Part shown: positions 8,901 through 19,600 of the stretch, piece by piece
How positions within the stretch are numbered: position 1 is the stretch's first letter
Layout of the letters: every line of letters begins with the position of its first letter
NCBI GenBank assembly: GCA_040754075.1
Contig: JBFMDH010000015.1
Location: 1-64,000, forward strand
Direction of reading: 5' to 3'
Length of the DNA stretch: 64,000 bases
From: Acidobacteriota bacterium
GTDB lineage: Bacteria > Acidobacteriota > Blastocatellia > UBA7656
Notes under the pieces: model-generated
Seen by the model: only the letters and a program-made list of their open reading frames with translations
Told to the model about the DNA's origin: nothing
Databases searched by the model: none
Translations under genes and position numbers: made by a program

Positions 8901-10225
8901 TTTTTGTGGATGCCTCAACCGGCAAAACTACAACCCGGCAAATCGCCGGATTGCGCCAGGGAGTGGCTGCCATTTCTCCTGATGGCAAGCTGAGAATCAT
9001 CATTGATGGAGAGGGGCAGGTGCAGTTTGCCGATATAGAGCAGGGGAAGGCGTTCAACACCTTTGTCGCCCACAAAGACAACGGACGTTCGGTGGCATTT
9101 TCCCCGGATAGCAAACTCGCTGCCAGCGCTTCCGAGAATGTGGTTTTATGGGATGCTCTCAGACAAACGAAAATCGCCACCCTCGAATATGATTCGCTGG
9201 TGTGGAGTGTGACATTTTCCCCCGATGGACGCTTTCTGGTGTCAACTCATGGCGATGGCGCCATCGTGGTTTGGGATGTCGCTGAACGCCAACGCATCGC
9301 CAATCTCAATGAACACAGCGCCACGATTTACAGTGTCGCTTATTCACCGGATGGCGAACGCATCGCGTCTACAGGTGAAGACAGCTCAATCATTATCTGG
9401 AACGCCGAGACCGGGCAAAAAGATGCCGTATTGATGGGCTATCAAAGCAAAATCAACGGCGTCGCTTTTTTACCGGATAACCAACAGGTGATCTCCTGTG
9501 GTTTTCAAGAACCGTGTTTTTTATGGGATATCAAGCAAGGCGCGGTCACGCGCACTTTTGCTTCGCCAGTCCCCATGAGCGGCAGCAACGGTTTTGCGGT
9601 CTCTGCCGACGGACGCTGGTTGGCAAGTTCGCATGGAGTGTTCGATATTCAAGATGGGCAATTGCGATGCGCCTTCGATGAAAAGTTCAACCACGATACC
9701 GACAATCAGTGGTTGGCTCAACCGTCGCAACTCTACGGCTTGGATTTTTCCAAAGATGGTCGCTTGCTGGCATGTAGCGGGGTAATCAATGGCAATTTGG
9801 GATTGCTCGACACCGCCAATTGGCAAGTGATTGAGCATATTCAAGCGCCTGAAACGCCCTTCATCAGTCTGAGTTTTTCGCCGGATGGAAAATTTCTGGC
9901 AAGCGGCGATGATTTCGGCAAAGTCGAATTATGGAGCGTCACCCCGCTCAAACGCCTGGCGGTATTGGGTCGCCACGCGGCGCGCGTCAAATCCGTAGAT
10001 TTTTCCCCTGACGGAAAAGAGATTGTTTCGGCAAGCGATGATAAAACCATCGCGCTCTGGAATGTCGGCAGCCGTAGCCTTGAGAGGCGCATTGGTGCGC
10101 CTGCGGCTCCGATTCGAGCCGTCGCCTTTTCTCCCGATGGCAAACATATCGTCTCCGGTGGACACGATAAATCGGTTCGCGTTTATACGCGCCACAGAAA
10201 ACTTTGGGGATATACGTTAGAGTGA
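5969..10225 (+). CDS. Ser/Thr protein kinase - nSTAND NTPase - WD40 repeat receptor-like protein
   Basis: A 1418-residue signalling protein. Residues 7-280 form a Hanks-type kinase with a GVGSMGEV glycine loop, Lys38, HRDLKPDN (129-136) and DFG (149-151), all intact. Two hydrophobic segments follow (about 324-343 and 352-371). Next is a STAND-type NTPase of the nSTAND1 kind, with P-loop GESGCGKTS (427-435) and Walker B LILICDQFEEF (498-508). A third hydrophobic segment lies near 793-815, then about a dozen WD40 repeats to the C-terminus, many reading FSPDG. The likely design is WD40 sensing, ATP-dependent oligomerisation and kinase output. The next gene, a sigma-54 activator, starts 21 bp downstream and may be a partner or target; that is inference. 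The GAF-containing neighbour has no receiver domain, so phosphorylation, if any, would be Ser/Thr. Confidence 0.93.
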   Translation: MIGRVISHYRITSQLGVGSMGEVYLAEDTRLLRKVALKIFRAEFIHDEFRLHQFQQEARTASALSHPNILTIYDIGQEQENLFIAAELIEGQTLRTVMDAGQLSLTRTLDVARQIGRALSAAHAAGIVHRDLKPDNVMLRSDGLVKILDFGLAGLFEMQAATADARFTNSPEGETEIRMLAGTANYMSPEQAQGKPLDARSDIFSFGVVLYEMLSGRKPFEGANFAGVLKAVLQQDPPPLSSLQKTIPLQLEAIIRRALEKKADDRYPAIARMIDDLQQVQADLLQDNHAHGFQLPAATNESDAQVAAKKLTNLQNFSRRYRKIFLASGVITALLFLCLMLLARPQSYSRFTQAALLLISLGCFAIYFIAREKARTRFTALPKGAAFRGLLPFQEADSQRFYGREIETLALFEMVAHRDFRFGVLFGESGCGKTSLLQAGVVRKLWDTGYVPIYSRAYKEPLAAILDECKKRSRLAIGDSETPTDYVQRVAREMNGCLILICDQFEEFFVNFKTPEEREPFIRFISECHNRKRLPVKVLISMRSDFLYFINAEFARFIAEPLLSAKLYHLRTFNEEQAATVIERSAAIANLPFEKSLIKQVAHDLTDAGAVLPSELQIVGEQLQTKRIFSLGAYRQVGGKETLVYSFLEDVIQASGDKEAAQLLLRCLISDENTRLTLTLDEISHRLQRSKETVRQLLNLFAESRLIRELQDDVPWRYELMHEYLIEKINQVTGKVMDATQRANRLLRQYLASYTVDKSTRIPLRNLLFIRRYAEQTTGGRMNELLSKSLWRGVMQLSLVVLIMATTAVFVAAMFSISEDWQSRRLADGHTAAVRQATFSPDGRWLVSCSEDQQVIVWDFAKRQRLAAFADHQSFITAVAFSSDGKWIATASLDNRVVVRDTKSLNRAFVLSGHTGGVHSLAFSSDGRYLVSAGNEIISWKVGDFEKVGEIAAGLSGTPAFLPHSSRFNLTTENGKLIFVDASTGKTTTRQIAGLRQGVAAISPDGKLRIIIDGEGQVQFADIEQGKAFNTFVAHKDNGRSVAFSPDSKLAASASENVVLWDALRQTKIATLEYDSLVWSVTFSPDGRFLVSTHGDGAIVVWDVAERQRIANLNEHSATIYSVAYSPDGERIASTGEDSSIIIWNAETGQKDAVLMGYQSKINGVAFLPDNQQVISCGFQEPCFLWDIKQGAVTRTFASPVPMSGSNGFAVSADGRWLASSHGVFDIQDGQLRCAFDEKFNHDTDNQWLAQPSQLYGLDFSKDGRLLACSGVINGNLGLLDTANWQVIEHIQAPETPFISLSFSPDGKFLASGDDFGKVELWSVTPLKRLAVLGRHAARVKSVDFSPDGKEIVSASDDKTIALWNVGSRSLERRIGAPAAPIRAVAFSPDGKHIVSGGHDKSVRVYTRHRKLWGYTLE

Positions 10226-10246
10226 CGAGGTGCTAAAAAACGAATC

Positions 10247-12061
10247 ATGAATAAAGTGGGCTTGATTAAAAATCTGGCAGATAATTTTGCCCGGTTGCTT
10301 GAAACCGAGCACCGACTTGGTGATTTGCAAATCCAGGAACTGCTCGAATCCATCAAACTGATTCAGGGAGACACCGCAGACCGCCGCTTTCAACAAATCA
10401 TCAATCAATTGAGAGCCTTGCAAAATCGCTTGAAGGCGCTCGCCGAAATCGGTCGCGACGATTATTTGAAAAAGCTGATGCAGGCAAGCGACGACCTGTC
10501 GCTGGGACTTGCTGACCGCCGCATCGCAAAAATTTTAGAGACCCTGTTTGAGCCGCGCGCCGTCTCCTTGAACGCCTTTTGCGCGCAGTTGCTCGATGCG
10601 TTAATCGATGCGACGCAGGCAGAGCGCGGCTTCCTGCTTTTTTATGTCCCCGAATCCACCGAAGCCGACATTATTGCAGCGCGCAATTACTCGACCATGA
10701 ATCTTTCGGTCGGCGAATATCATTTCAGCCGCACGCTGCTCAGAGAAATCTTTCAATGTCAGTCTTCACTGTTGATTGATGATGCTTCGCAAGACCGCCA
10801 TTATTCGGCGGAAGCCAGCATCATCCGATTCGGCATTAAATCGGTGGTGGCGGCTCCGTTAAAGCATCTGACGAGAACCGTGGGGGCGATTTATCTGGAA
10901 AACAATTCGCGCCCCTGCGCCTTTGACGAGCAGGATTTGCAGGTTTTGGAAAGCGTGACGCGATTGGCGCTCTTTTACCTGGAACAGTGCCGATTGTTGC
11001 CGGAAGCCTTTCACCGAAAGAGCAGCGTATTTTTAGACGCCAGTAAAGCGTCGCGGGAAATCATCGGCGCAGACCCGGCGATGCTCACTTTGCTGGAAAT
11101 CATCGAACGCATTGCCGACTCGCGGGCATCGGTGTTGATTGAAGGCGAATCGGGAACCGGCAAGGAACTGGTGGCGCGCGCCCTGCACTATCAGAGCAAT
11201 CGCCGGGAAAAAGCCTTCATTGCCATCAACTGCGCGGCAATTCCCGATGAGTTGCTGGAATCGGAACTCTTCGGTCATGAAAAGGGCGCGTTTACCGGCG
11301 CTACAGAGCGTCACATCGGGCACATTGAACAGTCCGATGGGGGGACGCTGTTTCTTGATGAAGTGAGTGAACTGGCTTATCCGTTGCAGGCGAAATTGCT
11401 GCGGTTTTTGCAATCTCAGGAATTTCGCAGGTTGGGCGGCAAAGAGATATTGAATGTGGACACTCGCATCATTGCTGCAACCAGCAAGGATTTGAAGGCG
11501 ATGATGGCAGAAAGAAAATTTCAGGAAGCGTTGTATTATCGCCTCAATGTGGTGCCCGTCAAATTGCCCGCCCTGCGCGAAAGACGCGGTGATATTCCTA
11601 TGTTGGCGGATTATTTTTTCGACAAATTTGCAACCATCTACGCAAGAGAAATCTCCGCCTCACGCGAAGTTTATGAAATGCTCGCCGCTTATGATTGGCC
11701 CGGCAATGTGCGCGAATTGGAAAACCTCATTCATCGTCTGGTGTTGCTCAGTAAAGAACCGGCTATCTATCCGGGCGATTTGCCGAAAGAAATTCTCGAC
11801 GTCAAACCGCAACGCATCAACCTTGAAGGCGACCCGCTGTATCAATGCCTGCATACACTGCCCGCCACTCTTGAAGAGTTGCGGCGCAGACGTAAAGAGG
11901 TGCAACGATTATTTGCCGAGCAGAAACACCAGTTGATTGACCAAGCGATTGCCGAGGCAAACGGCAACCTGACCGAAGCGGCAAACCGACTGGGCGTTAA
12001 TCGGGTCACCCTACACAAAATTCTCCGTAATGCTCAAAATGACTCGCCAGTGAAAAAGTGA
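10247..12061 (+). CDS. Sigma-54-dependent transcriptional activator (GAF - AAA+ - Fis HTH)
   Basis: A 604-residue bacterial enhancer-binding protein. Residues 1-100 are a helical region of unknown type, about 105-250 a GAF sensor, about 272-500 the AAA+ sigma-54 interaction domain, and 563-604 a Fis-type helix-turn-helix ([20 protein letters not shown]). The AAA+ domain has Walker A GESGTGKE (300-307), the sigma-54 contact loop GAFTGA (347-352) and Walker B GGTLFLDE (365-372), so it should remodel sigma-54 holoenzyme using ATP. It lies 21 bp after the kinase-STAND-WD40 gene and is probably co-transcribed with it. Right after its stop are two copies of a 19-bp palindrome and a -24/-12 promoter, which are the obvious candidates for its own binding sites. 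Confidence 0.93.
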   Translation: MNKVGLIKNLADNFARLLETEHRLGDLQIQELLESIKLIQGDTADRRFQQIINQLRALQNRLKALAEIGRDDYLKKLMQASDDLSLGLADRRIAKILETLFEPRAVSLNAFCAQLLDALIDATQAERGFLLFYVPESTEADIIAARNYSTMNLSVGEYHFSRTLLREIFQCQSSLLIDDASQDRHYSAEASIIRFGIKSVVAAPLKHLTRTVGAIYLENNSRPCAFDEQDLQVLESVTRLALFYLEQCRLLPEAFHRKSSVFLDASKASREIIGADPAMLTLLEIIERIADSRASVLIEGESGTGKELVARALHYQSNRREKAFIAINCAAIPDELLESELFGHEKGAFTGATERHIGHIEQSDGGTLFLDEVSELAYPLQAKLLRFLQSQEFRRLGGKEILNVDTRIIAATSKDLKAMMAERKFQEALYYRLNVVPVKLPALRERRGDIPMLADYFFDKFATIYAREISASREVYEMLAAYDWPGNVRELENLIHRLVLLSKEPAIYPGDLPKEILDVKPQRINLEGDPLYQCLHTLPATLEELRRRRKEVQRLFAEQKHQLIDQAIAEANGNLTEAANRLGVNRVTLHKILRNAQNDSPVKK

Positions 12062-12067
12062 TTCCAA

Positions 12068-12086
12068 TGTAACCTGACAGGCTACA
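12068..12086. promoter_or_regulatory. Palindromic site 1, candidate enhancer (UAS) for the sigma-54 activator
   Basis: TGTAACCTGACAGGCTACA is a 9-1-9 palindrome with one mismatch, starting 7 bp after the activator's stop codon. Its centre is about 236 bp upstream of the start point predicted from the promoter at 12287. It recurs in inverted orientation at 12180-12198. Confidence 0.65.
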
Positions 12087-12179
12087 ACCAGACCGGATGA
12101 TTCAGACCGGTTTGCCAAGGAAAAAACTGAACAACCTTTTTTTATTCAAACCTTGCCTGCAAAACCGCTTTTCAACAAG

Positions 12180-12198
12180 TGTAGCCTGATGGGTTACA
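12180..12198. promoter_or_regulatory. Palindromic site 2, candidate enhancer (UAS)
   Basis: TGTAGCCTGATGGGTTACA matches the reverse complement of site 1 at 16 of 19 positions; only the three central bases differ. Its centre lies about 124 bp upstream of the predicted transcription start, normal for an enhancer-binding protein. A separate perfect 13-bp palindrome, TGACGATTCGTCA, follows at 12201-12213. Confidence 0.65.
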
Positions 12199-12286
12199 GA
12201 TGACGATTCGTCATGCCTCCAATGATTTTTCTCTAACCCGCTTCAATTGAGCAACTAAATCGGCAACCCATCACAAACCCGTCTGG

Positions 12287-12302
12287 TGGCACAATGGTTG
12301 TA
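12287..12302 (+). promoter_or_regulatory. Putative sigma-54 (-24/-12) promoter
   Basis: TGGCACAATGGTTGTA has the full -24 element TGGCAC and correct spacing (10 bp between the GG and G-T doublets) to TTGTA. The consensus is TTGCA, so one base of the -12 GC is changed. Transcription would start near 12313, giving a leader of about 120 nt before the ATG at 12434. Confidence 0.6.
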
Positions 12303-12433
12303 CGGATTCAAACGTGCACCTACGGAAAGCGACTTTCTGAAGGATGCGCACGACACACCATTACCTCTGAAAGAGAGTAGAGACTTCGATTCTGTTTTAT
12401 CAATTTACCAATTTGCATAAAGGAGAAATTTCA

Positions 12434-13084
12434 ATGAATAAATTTTGCCCCCGACTCCTGGTTAAAGGGTTTTTCATTGTTTTCGCCTGGATAAGTTTGA
12501 CCACGGGTTTACAGGCGCAATCGCCCAATGCCGCGCAGATTTTCAAGGCAAAAGGACAATCGGCATTTGCCGTGTTGCAGAACATCGAAATCAATGGAAC
12601 GACCTATCCACGGGTCAATCTCACGGTCACACATGATAGCAATAGCGGGACGACGCGATTGCTACTCCAAGTGTTTGACGGCAATCTGGCAGGCAATGCG
12701 ACCCGACATAATCTCAGCGGCGCGATTGCAAACAGCGATTTTGTCTTGGCTGCGGATTTGTCATCTGCCACCCTAAACACCATCATCAGCACCTCCGGCA
12801 ACAACTTTAATAATCTGGAAGTCGGAGCCGTCAGTAATCTGGCAATCAACCTGGCTTGGAATGCCGATGCCATTGGCACGGTTGTTGATACCTTTGTCTT
12901 TAATGTAAACCCGGTTGGTTCTAATCAAGGGTTCCGCGAAACTTTCCACCAGAATGGACCTCACGCAGAATGCACGGTTACAGGCGCGGTGGATGATGGC
13001 AATGACGGGATGAATGTCAATACGATCAATTCATTTGGGTCGCTCGATTCCAACCGCGCGATTGATATATCGCAAATCAGATAG
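12434..13084 (+). CDS. Secreted protein of unknown function, probable sigma-54 target
   Basis: A 216-residue protein with a Sec signal peptide (MNKFCPRLLVKGFFIVFAWI, cleavage probably after LQAQ). The mature part is beta-rich and Asn/Thr-rich, with no motif I recognise. The ATG at 12434 is preceded by AGGAGA at 7 bp; an in-frame ATG at 12413 lies before that site and is less likely. Two palindromic sites and a -24/-12 element lie upstream, so it is the best candidate target of the activator at 10247-12061. Confidence 0.7.
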   Translation: MNKFCPRLLVKGFFIVFAWISLTTGLQAQSPNAAQIFKAKGQSAFAVLQNIEINGTTYPRVNLTVTHDSNSGTTRLLLQVFDGNLAGNATRHNLSGAIANSDFVLAADLSSATLNTIISTSGNNFNNLEVGAVSNLAINLAWNADAIGTVVDTFVFNVNPVGSNQGFRETFHQNGPHAECTVTGAVDDGNDGMNVNTINSFGSLDSNRAIDISQIR

Positions 13085-13131
13085 AGCTAAAAACGCTGAT
13101 TGATTTGAGAAAAATTACAGAGGAGGAGGCT

Positions 13132-13371
13132 ATGAGCGTTCAACTGGGATTGTGCCTTAGAATCGGCGATGCGTCGCCGGCATCGGGCAATTCGCCAGGC
13201 ATTGCTTCCGCCCTGCCAGGCTTTAATTTATGCAATTTCTCAAACGGTTCACTGCTGCAAACTTCGCAGATTAACGGCAACGTGAACTGCGCTCAGGGAG
13301 TGAATAAATTTTGCGCCAACCCTGCAAAGGTCAGCCGCATATCCAACTGTGGGCTTTGCCCCAAGCCCTGA
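13132..13371 (+). CDS. Possible small Cys-containing protein, uncertain
   Basis: A 79-residue ORF starting MSVQLGLCLRIGDASPASG and ending NCGLCPKP, with six Cys in total, follows a very strong ribosome site (AGAGGAGGAGG, 13119-13129). It lies 47 bp after the secreted protein and may be in the same transcript. Composition is unremarkable and no family is recognised. The following 200 bp look like decayed coding sequence, so this may itself be a remnant. Confidence 0.35.
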   Translation: MSVQLGLCLRIGDASPASGNSPGIASALPGFNLCNFSNGSLLQTSQINGNVNCAQGVNKFCANPAKVSRISNCGLCPKP

Positions 13372-13450
13372 CGCGCCTGCCGAATCGTTGCGCTGATTGC
13401 CGCGCTGAATCGGGCGATGAATTAAGCGAATTATTTCCAAGGAGGGTTTG

Positions 13451-13576
13451 CTGTTGGACAATAGGTTACAAAGCAACGGATTCAACCGATACGGCTTGGT
13501 GGCATTTCATTTTGTCCTGACGCGCTCCAATTTGGACGGTTTGCTCGATACCTCGTTCGCTACAGGCGGCAGGTGA
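13451..13576 (+). pseudogene. Possible decayed delta-60 repeat fragment
   Basis: In one frame this stretch reads ...[18 protein letters not shown] followed by [11 protein letters not shown] and a stop. The motif DG-x-LDTSF-x-TGGR is the signature of delta-60 beta-propeller repeats found in large secreted proteins. There is no start codon with a ribosome site and no complete repeat, so it looks like the tail of a lost gene. The rest of 13372-13697 shows nothing else I can support. Confidence 0.35.
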
Positions 13577-13697
13577 CTACTCTCTTCAGGGTAGGCGTTG
13601 CCCAGGTCATTGGTTGTGGCTGTGCAAATCTATCTGCAACAGCGGCACTGGTCGGAAACCTTCTATGCGACTTGCAGTCTTCTTGGAGAACATAACT

Positions 13698-16600
13698 ATG
13701 CTGAAAGCCCTCATCAACACCTCTTCGACGCTACATAAAATATTCGTTCTAACTAATCGGTGGCGATTTGCAGCAATTTTGGTTCTGATGCTGGGAGTGA
13801 TTGCGCCATTTTCACACCCGGCAGAATCGGAAACCTATACGAACCCTGAACCGCAAAAGAACAAAGCCGACCCGCAGACTGCCGGCTGGAGCCAACAGAC
13901 CAGCAATACCACCAACAATCTGTTTTCAGTCCATTTCACCAGTGCCAGTCAAGGCTGGGCGGTGGGTTTTGCCAACACCATTGTTCACACCACAGACGGC
14001 GGCACAAACTGGACAAGCGTGTCATCTCCGGGCGGCGTCCCGGTGTCGAGCTATCTCGGCGTGCGCTTTATTGATTCAAATACCGGATGGGTTGGCGGCG
14101 GCTCGGTTGTGATGCACACATCCGACGCCGGAGCAAACTGGCAGGCATTGGTTGATGTGACGGCTACCAACTTTCGCAACAATCTCTTTGCGACTTCGGC
14201 GACACAAGCCTGGTCGCCGGTCAATCGCAGCGGCGGCAGGTTTTTCGGGCGTTATACATTCAATGGAACCTCTGTGGTTGAAGAGATTTTCGATGATCTA
14301 AGCGGCTCATCACAATTCTTTGATATGTATTTTACAGACCCGGATAATGGCTGGGCGGTCGGCTTTCCCGGATTCATCCGGCGGATTACTAATGCGAGCA
14401 CCGGCACTGTAACCTTCACGGCGCAGACCAGCGGTACGACCAATACACTCAACGGCATCTTTATGCTCGATGCCAACACCGGCTGGACAGTCGGTAACGG
14501 CGGCGTCATTTTGAAGACCACCAACGGCGGCACGAACTGGAACGCGCAGACCAGCGGCACGACCACCAATTTACGCAGCGTGCATTTTGCGGATGCCAAT
14601 AACGGCTGGGCAGTTGGCGCTTCCGGTCTCATATTGATGAGCACAGATGGCGGCGCGAGTTGGACGCCGGAAGCGAGCGGTGTTACCACCGAATTGCGTC
14701 GCGTCTTTTTCGTTGATGCCAACACCGGGTATGCCGCCGGGGCAACCGGCACGATTTTGAAACGAACCGTTGGACCGACGACTTTGGTAGTGACCAACAC
14801 CAATGACAGCGGCGCGGGTTCGCTCAGACAAGCGATGCTCGACGCCAACGCGGATGTCAATACCGCAGACACCATTATTTTTAATATTCCCAACACCGAC
14901 CCGAATTTTAGCGACGGAGTTTTCACCATCGCGCCGACTTCGGCGTTGCCGGTTTTGCGAAACAACACGACGATTGACGCGACGACGCAGACCGCCTTTA
15001 CCGGCGACACCAATCTGTTTGGACCCGAAGTTGTGCTAAATGGCGGCGCGTCGTCCAGCGGGAATGGCATTCAAATCAGCGGCGATGGCAATATAGTGAA
15101 AGGATTAGTCATCAATGGCTGGACAAACGGATCGGGCGTCGCCATCGTTTATGGCACAGATAACACACCCTCAGACAATCAAATCCTCGACAATTATATT
15201 GGCACCAATGCTTCTGCAACCGCCGCTGTCGCTAATGCCGGCGGAGTCTCGGTTCATGGATTCGGGTCGCCTTCGGTGCAGGCGACCAACAATACGATTC
15301 AAAATAATGTCATCTCCGGCAACACCTCATCCGGCATTTCGCTTTGCGATGCAGCGACCACCCAAATTCTCAATAACAAAATCGGAACTGATAAGGCGGG
15401 CGTCTGCAATCTCGGCAACGGCATGCAGGGCATCAATCTGAGTTGCGCGGGCGCGCCCAATAATCTGTTCGACAGCAATACCATTGCCTTTAACGCATCG
15501 GATGGCATTCGCCTGGAGCCTGATTACAGATTTCTGGCAACCGGCATGACGGGCAATAAATTCACCAGCAATTCAATGTTTGCCAACGGTGGATTGGGCA
15601 TCAATCTGTTGCCGCCGCCATTTGGCACGATTGATGGCGTGACGCCAAACGATGCTTGTGACGCGGACACCGGCGGCAACCTCTTGCAGAATTTCCCGGT
15701 ATTGAACGCCGCCAATTCCAACACCACCAGCACCAGAATCACCGGCTCGCTCAACAGCGCAGCGAATACCACATTCACCATCGAATTTTTCTCGAACACC
15801 GTCTGCGATGCTTCAGGCAACGGCGAAGGCAAAACCTATCTGGGGTCAACGACGGTTTCCACAGATGGCAGTTGCAACGCAACCATTGACATTACTTTTC
15901 CTGTAGTGGTTAGCGTCGGCTCTTTCATCACAGCCACGGCGACTGACCCGGCAAACAACACCTCAGAATTTTCCGCTTGTGTGCTGGTCACTTCGCGCCC
16001 CTTGGTTTTAGTAACCGTCACGCCGGCGAATCCGACGATTGCGGTTGGGCAAAATCGTCACTTTATAGCCACCGGCACGTTTGACGATGGTTCGTTGAGA
16101 GTGCTCAATGCGCAAAATTTGACGAGCGGCAACCAAAACCCGATGGGGGTTGCTGTGGACGCGACCAATATTTACTGGCTTGAACAATCGAGCGGCGAGT
16201 TGAAGAAGATGCCGAAAATGGGCGGCGCAATGACGACCTTGGCAAGCGGGTTAAGCAATCCGCGTCTGCTGGTCGTGAATGGCGATTTTCTCTATTTTAC
16301 GGAAGACACCAGCCCTTATCGCATCGGCAAAATTGCAATTTCCGGCGGCTCCATCACTACGCTTATCAATGTGCCGCCTGATTTACAGGATAGTCTTGGC
16401 GCGAAGGGGTTGGCGGTTGATGGCACTTATGTTTATTGGACGGAAGGTTGTTGCGGCAGCGGCAAAGTGAGAAAAATACCGGTTGGCGGCGGTGCTGCCA
16501 CTTTGCTCGCGCAAGGCGTGCAGGGCGGCAACCCCAAAGGACTGGCATTGGATGAAAGCTTTGTCTATTTCGTCGACTGGGGGTGTTGTTGCAGCGGCGG

Positions 16601-19600
16601 CATTCATCGCGTATCCAAGGCGGGTGGCGCAGTCACTGCATTGGGAACCGGACTGCTTTGCGGTCCGACCAATCTGGCGGTTGACGAGGATTTTGTTTAC
16701 TGGGCGGAAGCCGGCAACGTCCCGGGTAATTCATCGGTCAATAAAATTGCCAAAAGCGGCGGCGCAACCATCGCGCTGGCTGGCGGCGTTGAAAGTCCGG
16801 TGCAGGTAGCCATTGACGCGGCGTATGTTTATGTCACGGCGAGCGGGTCAAGTTTGGTGAAGAAAGTGCCGAAAGCGGGTGGAACAGCAATCAATCTGGC
16901 GACCAATTTGAACGCCCCCTGGGGAATAGCCGAAGATGCCGCATTCATTTATTGCACTGAACGAACCGCCGCGCCCAACGGCACGGTTAAAAAAATTGAT
17001 AAGCTTGGCGCAATCTGGACAAGCGGCACTCCGGCAGTCGCAAGCATCAATGCCAACGGTGTCGCCCAGGCGCTCGCCAACGGCGCGACGACCATCACTG
17101 CGACCTCCGGCAGTATCAGCGGCAATACCACACTAACCGTAAAAACTCTGACCGCCATCAATGTGACTCCCACAACTGCTTGCCTTGGAGCTGGCAATAC
17201 GCAGGCGTTTACGGCTACAGGAACCTTTAGCGACAGTTCCATGCAAACACTTGCGGGTGACAGTTGGCAGTCTTTAGCCGCTTTACCTTCGCCGCGTCGT
17301 TTGCTCTCGGCTGCGGAATTTAATGGGCAGATTTATATTTTTGGCGGAGAATTTAATGGCGCCCGTGCTGAAACGCGCGCCTATAATCCTTCAACCAATA
17401 CCTGGACAGATAAAGCCAATATGCCGAATGCGACTTTCGTTGCGGCAGCAGCAGCGCCGGGCAACGGCAAGCTGTATGTGTTCGGAGGCTTCACCACTAT
17501 CAACCTGGTGCAGGAATACGACCCGGTAAATAACACCTGGGCAATGAAATCACCGATGCCCACCGGTCGTTACGCTCTTGCGGCAGTTGCCCTGAATGGC
17601 AAGGTATATGCTATCGGTGGTCAGGATGGGAGCAATGCAACCAATGTTGTACAGGAGTATGACCCCGCGACCGATACCTGGACGACGAAAGCGCCAATGC
17701 CTACGGCTCGACGCACTCTGGCAGCGGCAGCGGTGAACGGTAAAATCTATGCCATTGGTGGCGCACCCGATTGTTGTGGTGGCAGTCAAGTCAACGTCGT
17801 CGAAGAATACGATCCGATAATGAACAGTTGGACGACGAAAGCACCGTTGCCCACCGCATTGCAGGTCTCAGCAGGCGTGGCTGTAAACGGTAAAATCTAC
17901 GTCTGTGGCGGGTTCACCTGTTGCTTTACCGCCTTCAACACGGTTTATGAGTATGACCCGACGAGCAACAACTGGACGACAAAAGCCCCCATGCCAAGCG
18001 CGCGCTGGCAAACGCAAGCCGTCGTAGCTGATGGCAAAATCTATGTCGTGGGTGGCGGGGACGCTGCCAGCAATGCCCTCTCAGCGAACGAAGCCTACAC
18101 ACCTCTCGAAGTTCTTTGGTCAAGCAGCAACACAACGGCGGCAACCATCAGTCAAACAGGCGTGGCAACCGGCATGGCGCGCGGCGATACTACGATTACG
18201 GCTACGTCAACCTCTGTTGCAGTGAGTGGCAACACCATGCTCCATGTCGCGGCAGTCGGCAACCTCAATGACAGCGGCACAGGCTCGCTCAGGCAAGCCA
18301 TCCTCGATGCCAATAGTAATGCGGGAACCGACACCATTGATTTTTGCATTCCCGGCGCGGCTCCCTACACCATCAATCTGCTGGCGGCGCTGCCGACGAT
18401 TACTGACCCGGTAATCATTGATGGCAAAACCCAATCCGGTTTTGTGAGTTCGCCAATTATCGAATTGAACGGCGCGAGCGCCGGTGCAGGCGCAAACGGA
18501 TTACACATCACCGCCGGCAACAGCACGATGCAGGGGTTGGTCATCAATCGCTTCAGTCTTCATGGCATACTCCTTGAAACCAATGGCAGCAATGTCATTC
18601 AATGTAATTACATCGGCACAGATGTGAATGGCAGCGCCGATTTGGGCAATGCCGATAGCGGCGTGTTTATCAACAACGCGCCCAACAACACCATTGGCGG
18701 CATCACGAACGCCGCCCGCAATGTGATTGCGGGTAATGATTTCCGCAACCTCTACATCAACGGCGCAGCGGCAATCAATAACCTCGTGCAAGGTAACTAT
18801 ATTGGCACGAATGCCGCGGGCGCGGGCGCGCTTGGCGGAAATTATGGGGTTTGGATTAGTGCTGCGTCTATGAATACGGTTGGCGGCGCAGTAGCCGGAG
18901 CGCGCAATCTCATTTCAGGCAATATCGTCGGTGTCGAACTGACAAGCGGCGCAACCAATAATCAGGTTCAGGGCAACTACATCGGTACAGATGTCACAGG
19001 CGCAAGCGCCATTGCCAATACTTTACGGGGCGTTCATATACAAGGCGGCTCATCCAACAACCTCATTGGCGGAACGGTGGCAGGCGCGGGCAACCTCATT
19101 TCGGGCAACACCACACAAGGAATTTTGATTGAAGCCAGCGGCACGAGCGGAAATCTGGTGCAGGGCAATTTCATCGGCACACAGGCAGACGGCAGCAGCG
19201 CGCTTGGCAACGGTTCGCCCGGCGTATGGATTCACGATTCGGCAAGCAACAATACAATAGGTGGAACTGCCGCCGGTGCGGGCAATGTCATCGCCTTTAA
19301 CGGTTGGGACGGCGTCTTTGTCGGTTCCGGCACCGGCAACAGCGTTCGCGGTAATTCAATTCATTCCAATACTCAATTAGGAATTGACCTCGGCGCAGAT
19401 GGCGTGACGGCGAACGACGTGGACGACAGCGATACCGGCGCAAACAATTTGCAAAATTTTCCGGTCATCACTTCGGCAATCAGTGGCGGCAGCAACACCG
19501 TAATTCAAGCAGCGCTCGCGAGCACCCCAAACACTATTTTCACAGTTGATTTTTATCACAACGCGACGGCTGATTCATCGGGCTATGGCGAAGGTCAAAT

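Noticed and set aside
5969-10225. Kinase-STAND-WD40 protein considered as an antiphage (Avs-like) defence gene
   Set aside because: No effector nuclease domain and no defence genes adjacent; the neighbour is a sigma-54 activator, which suggests regulation.
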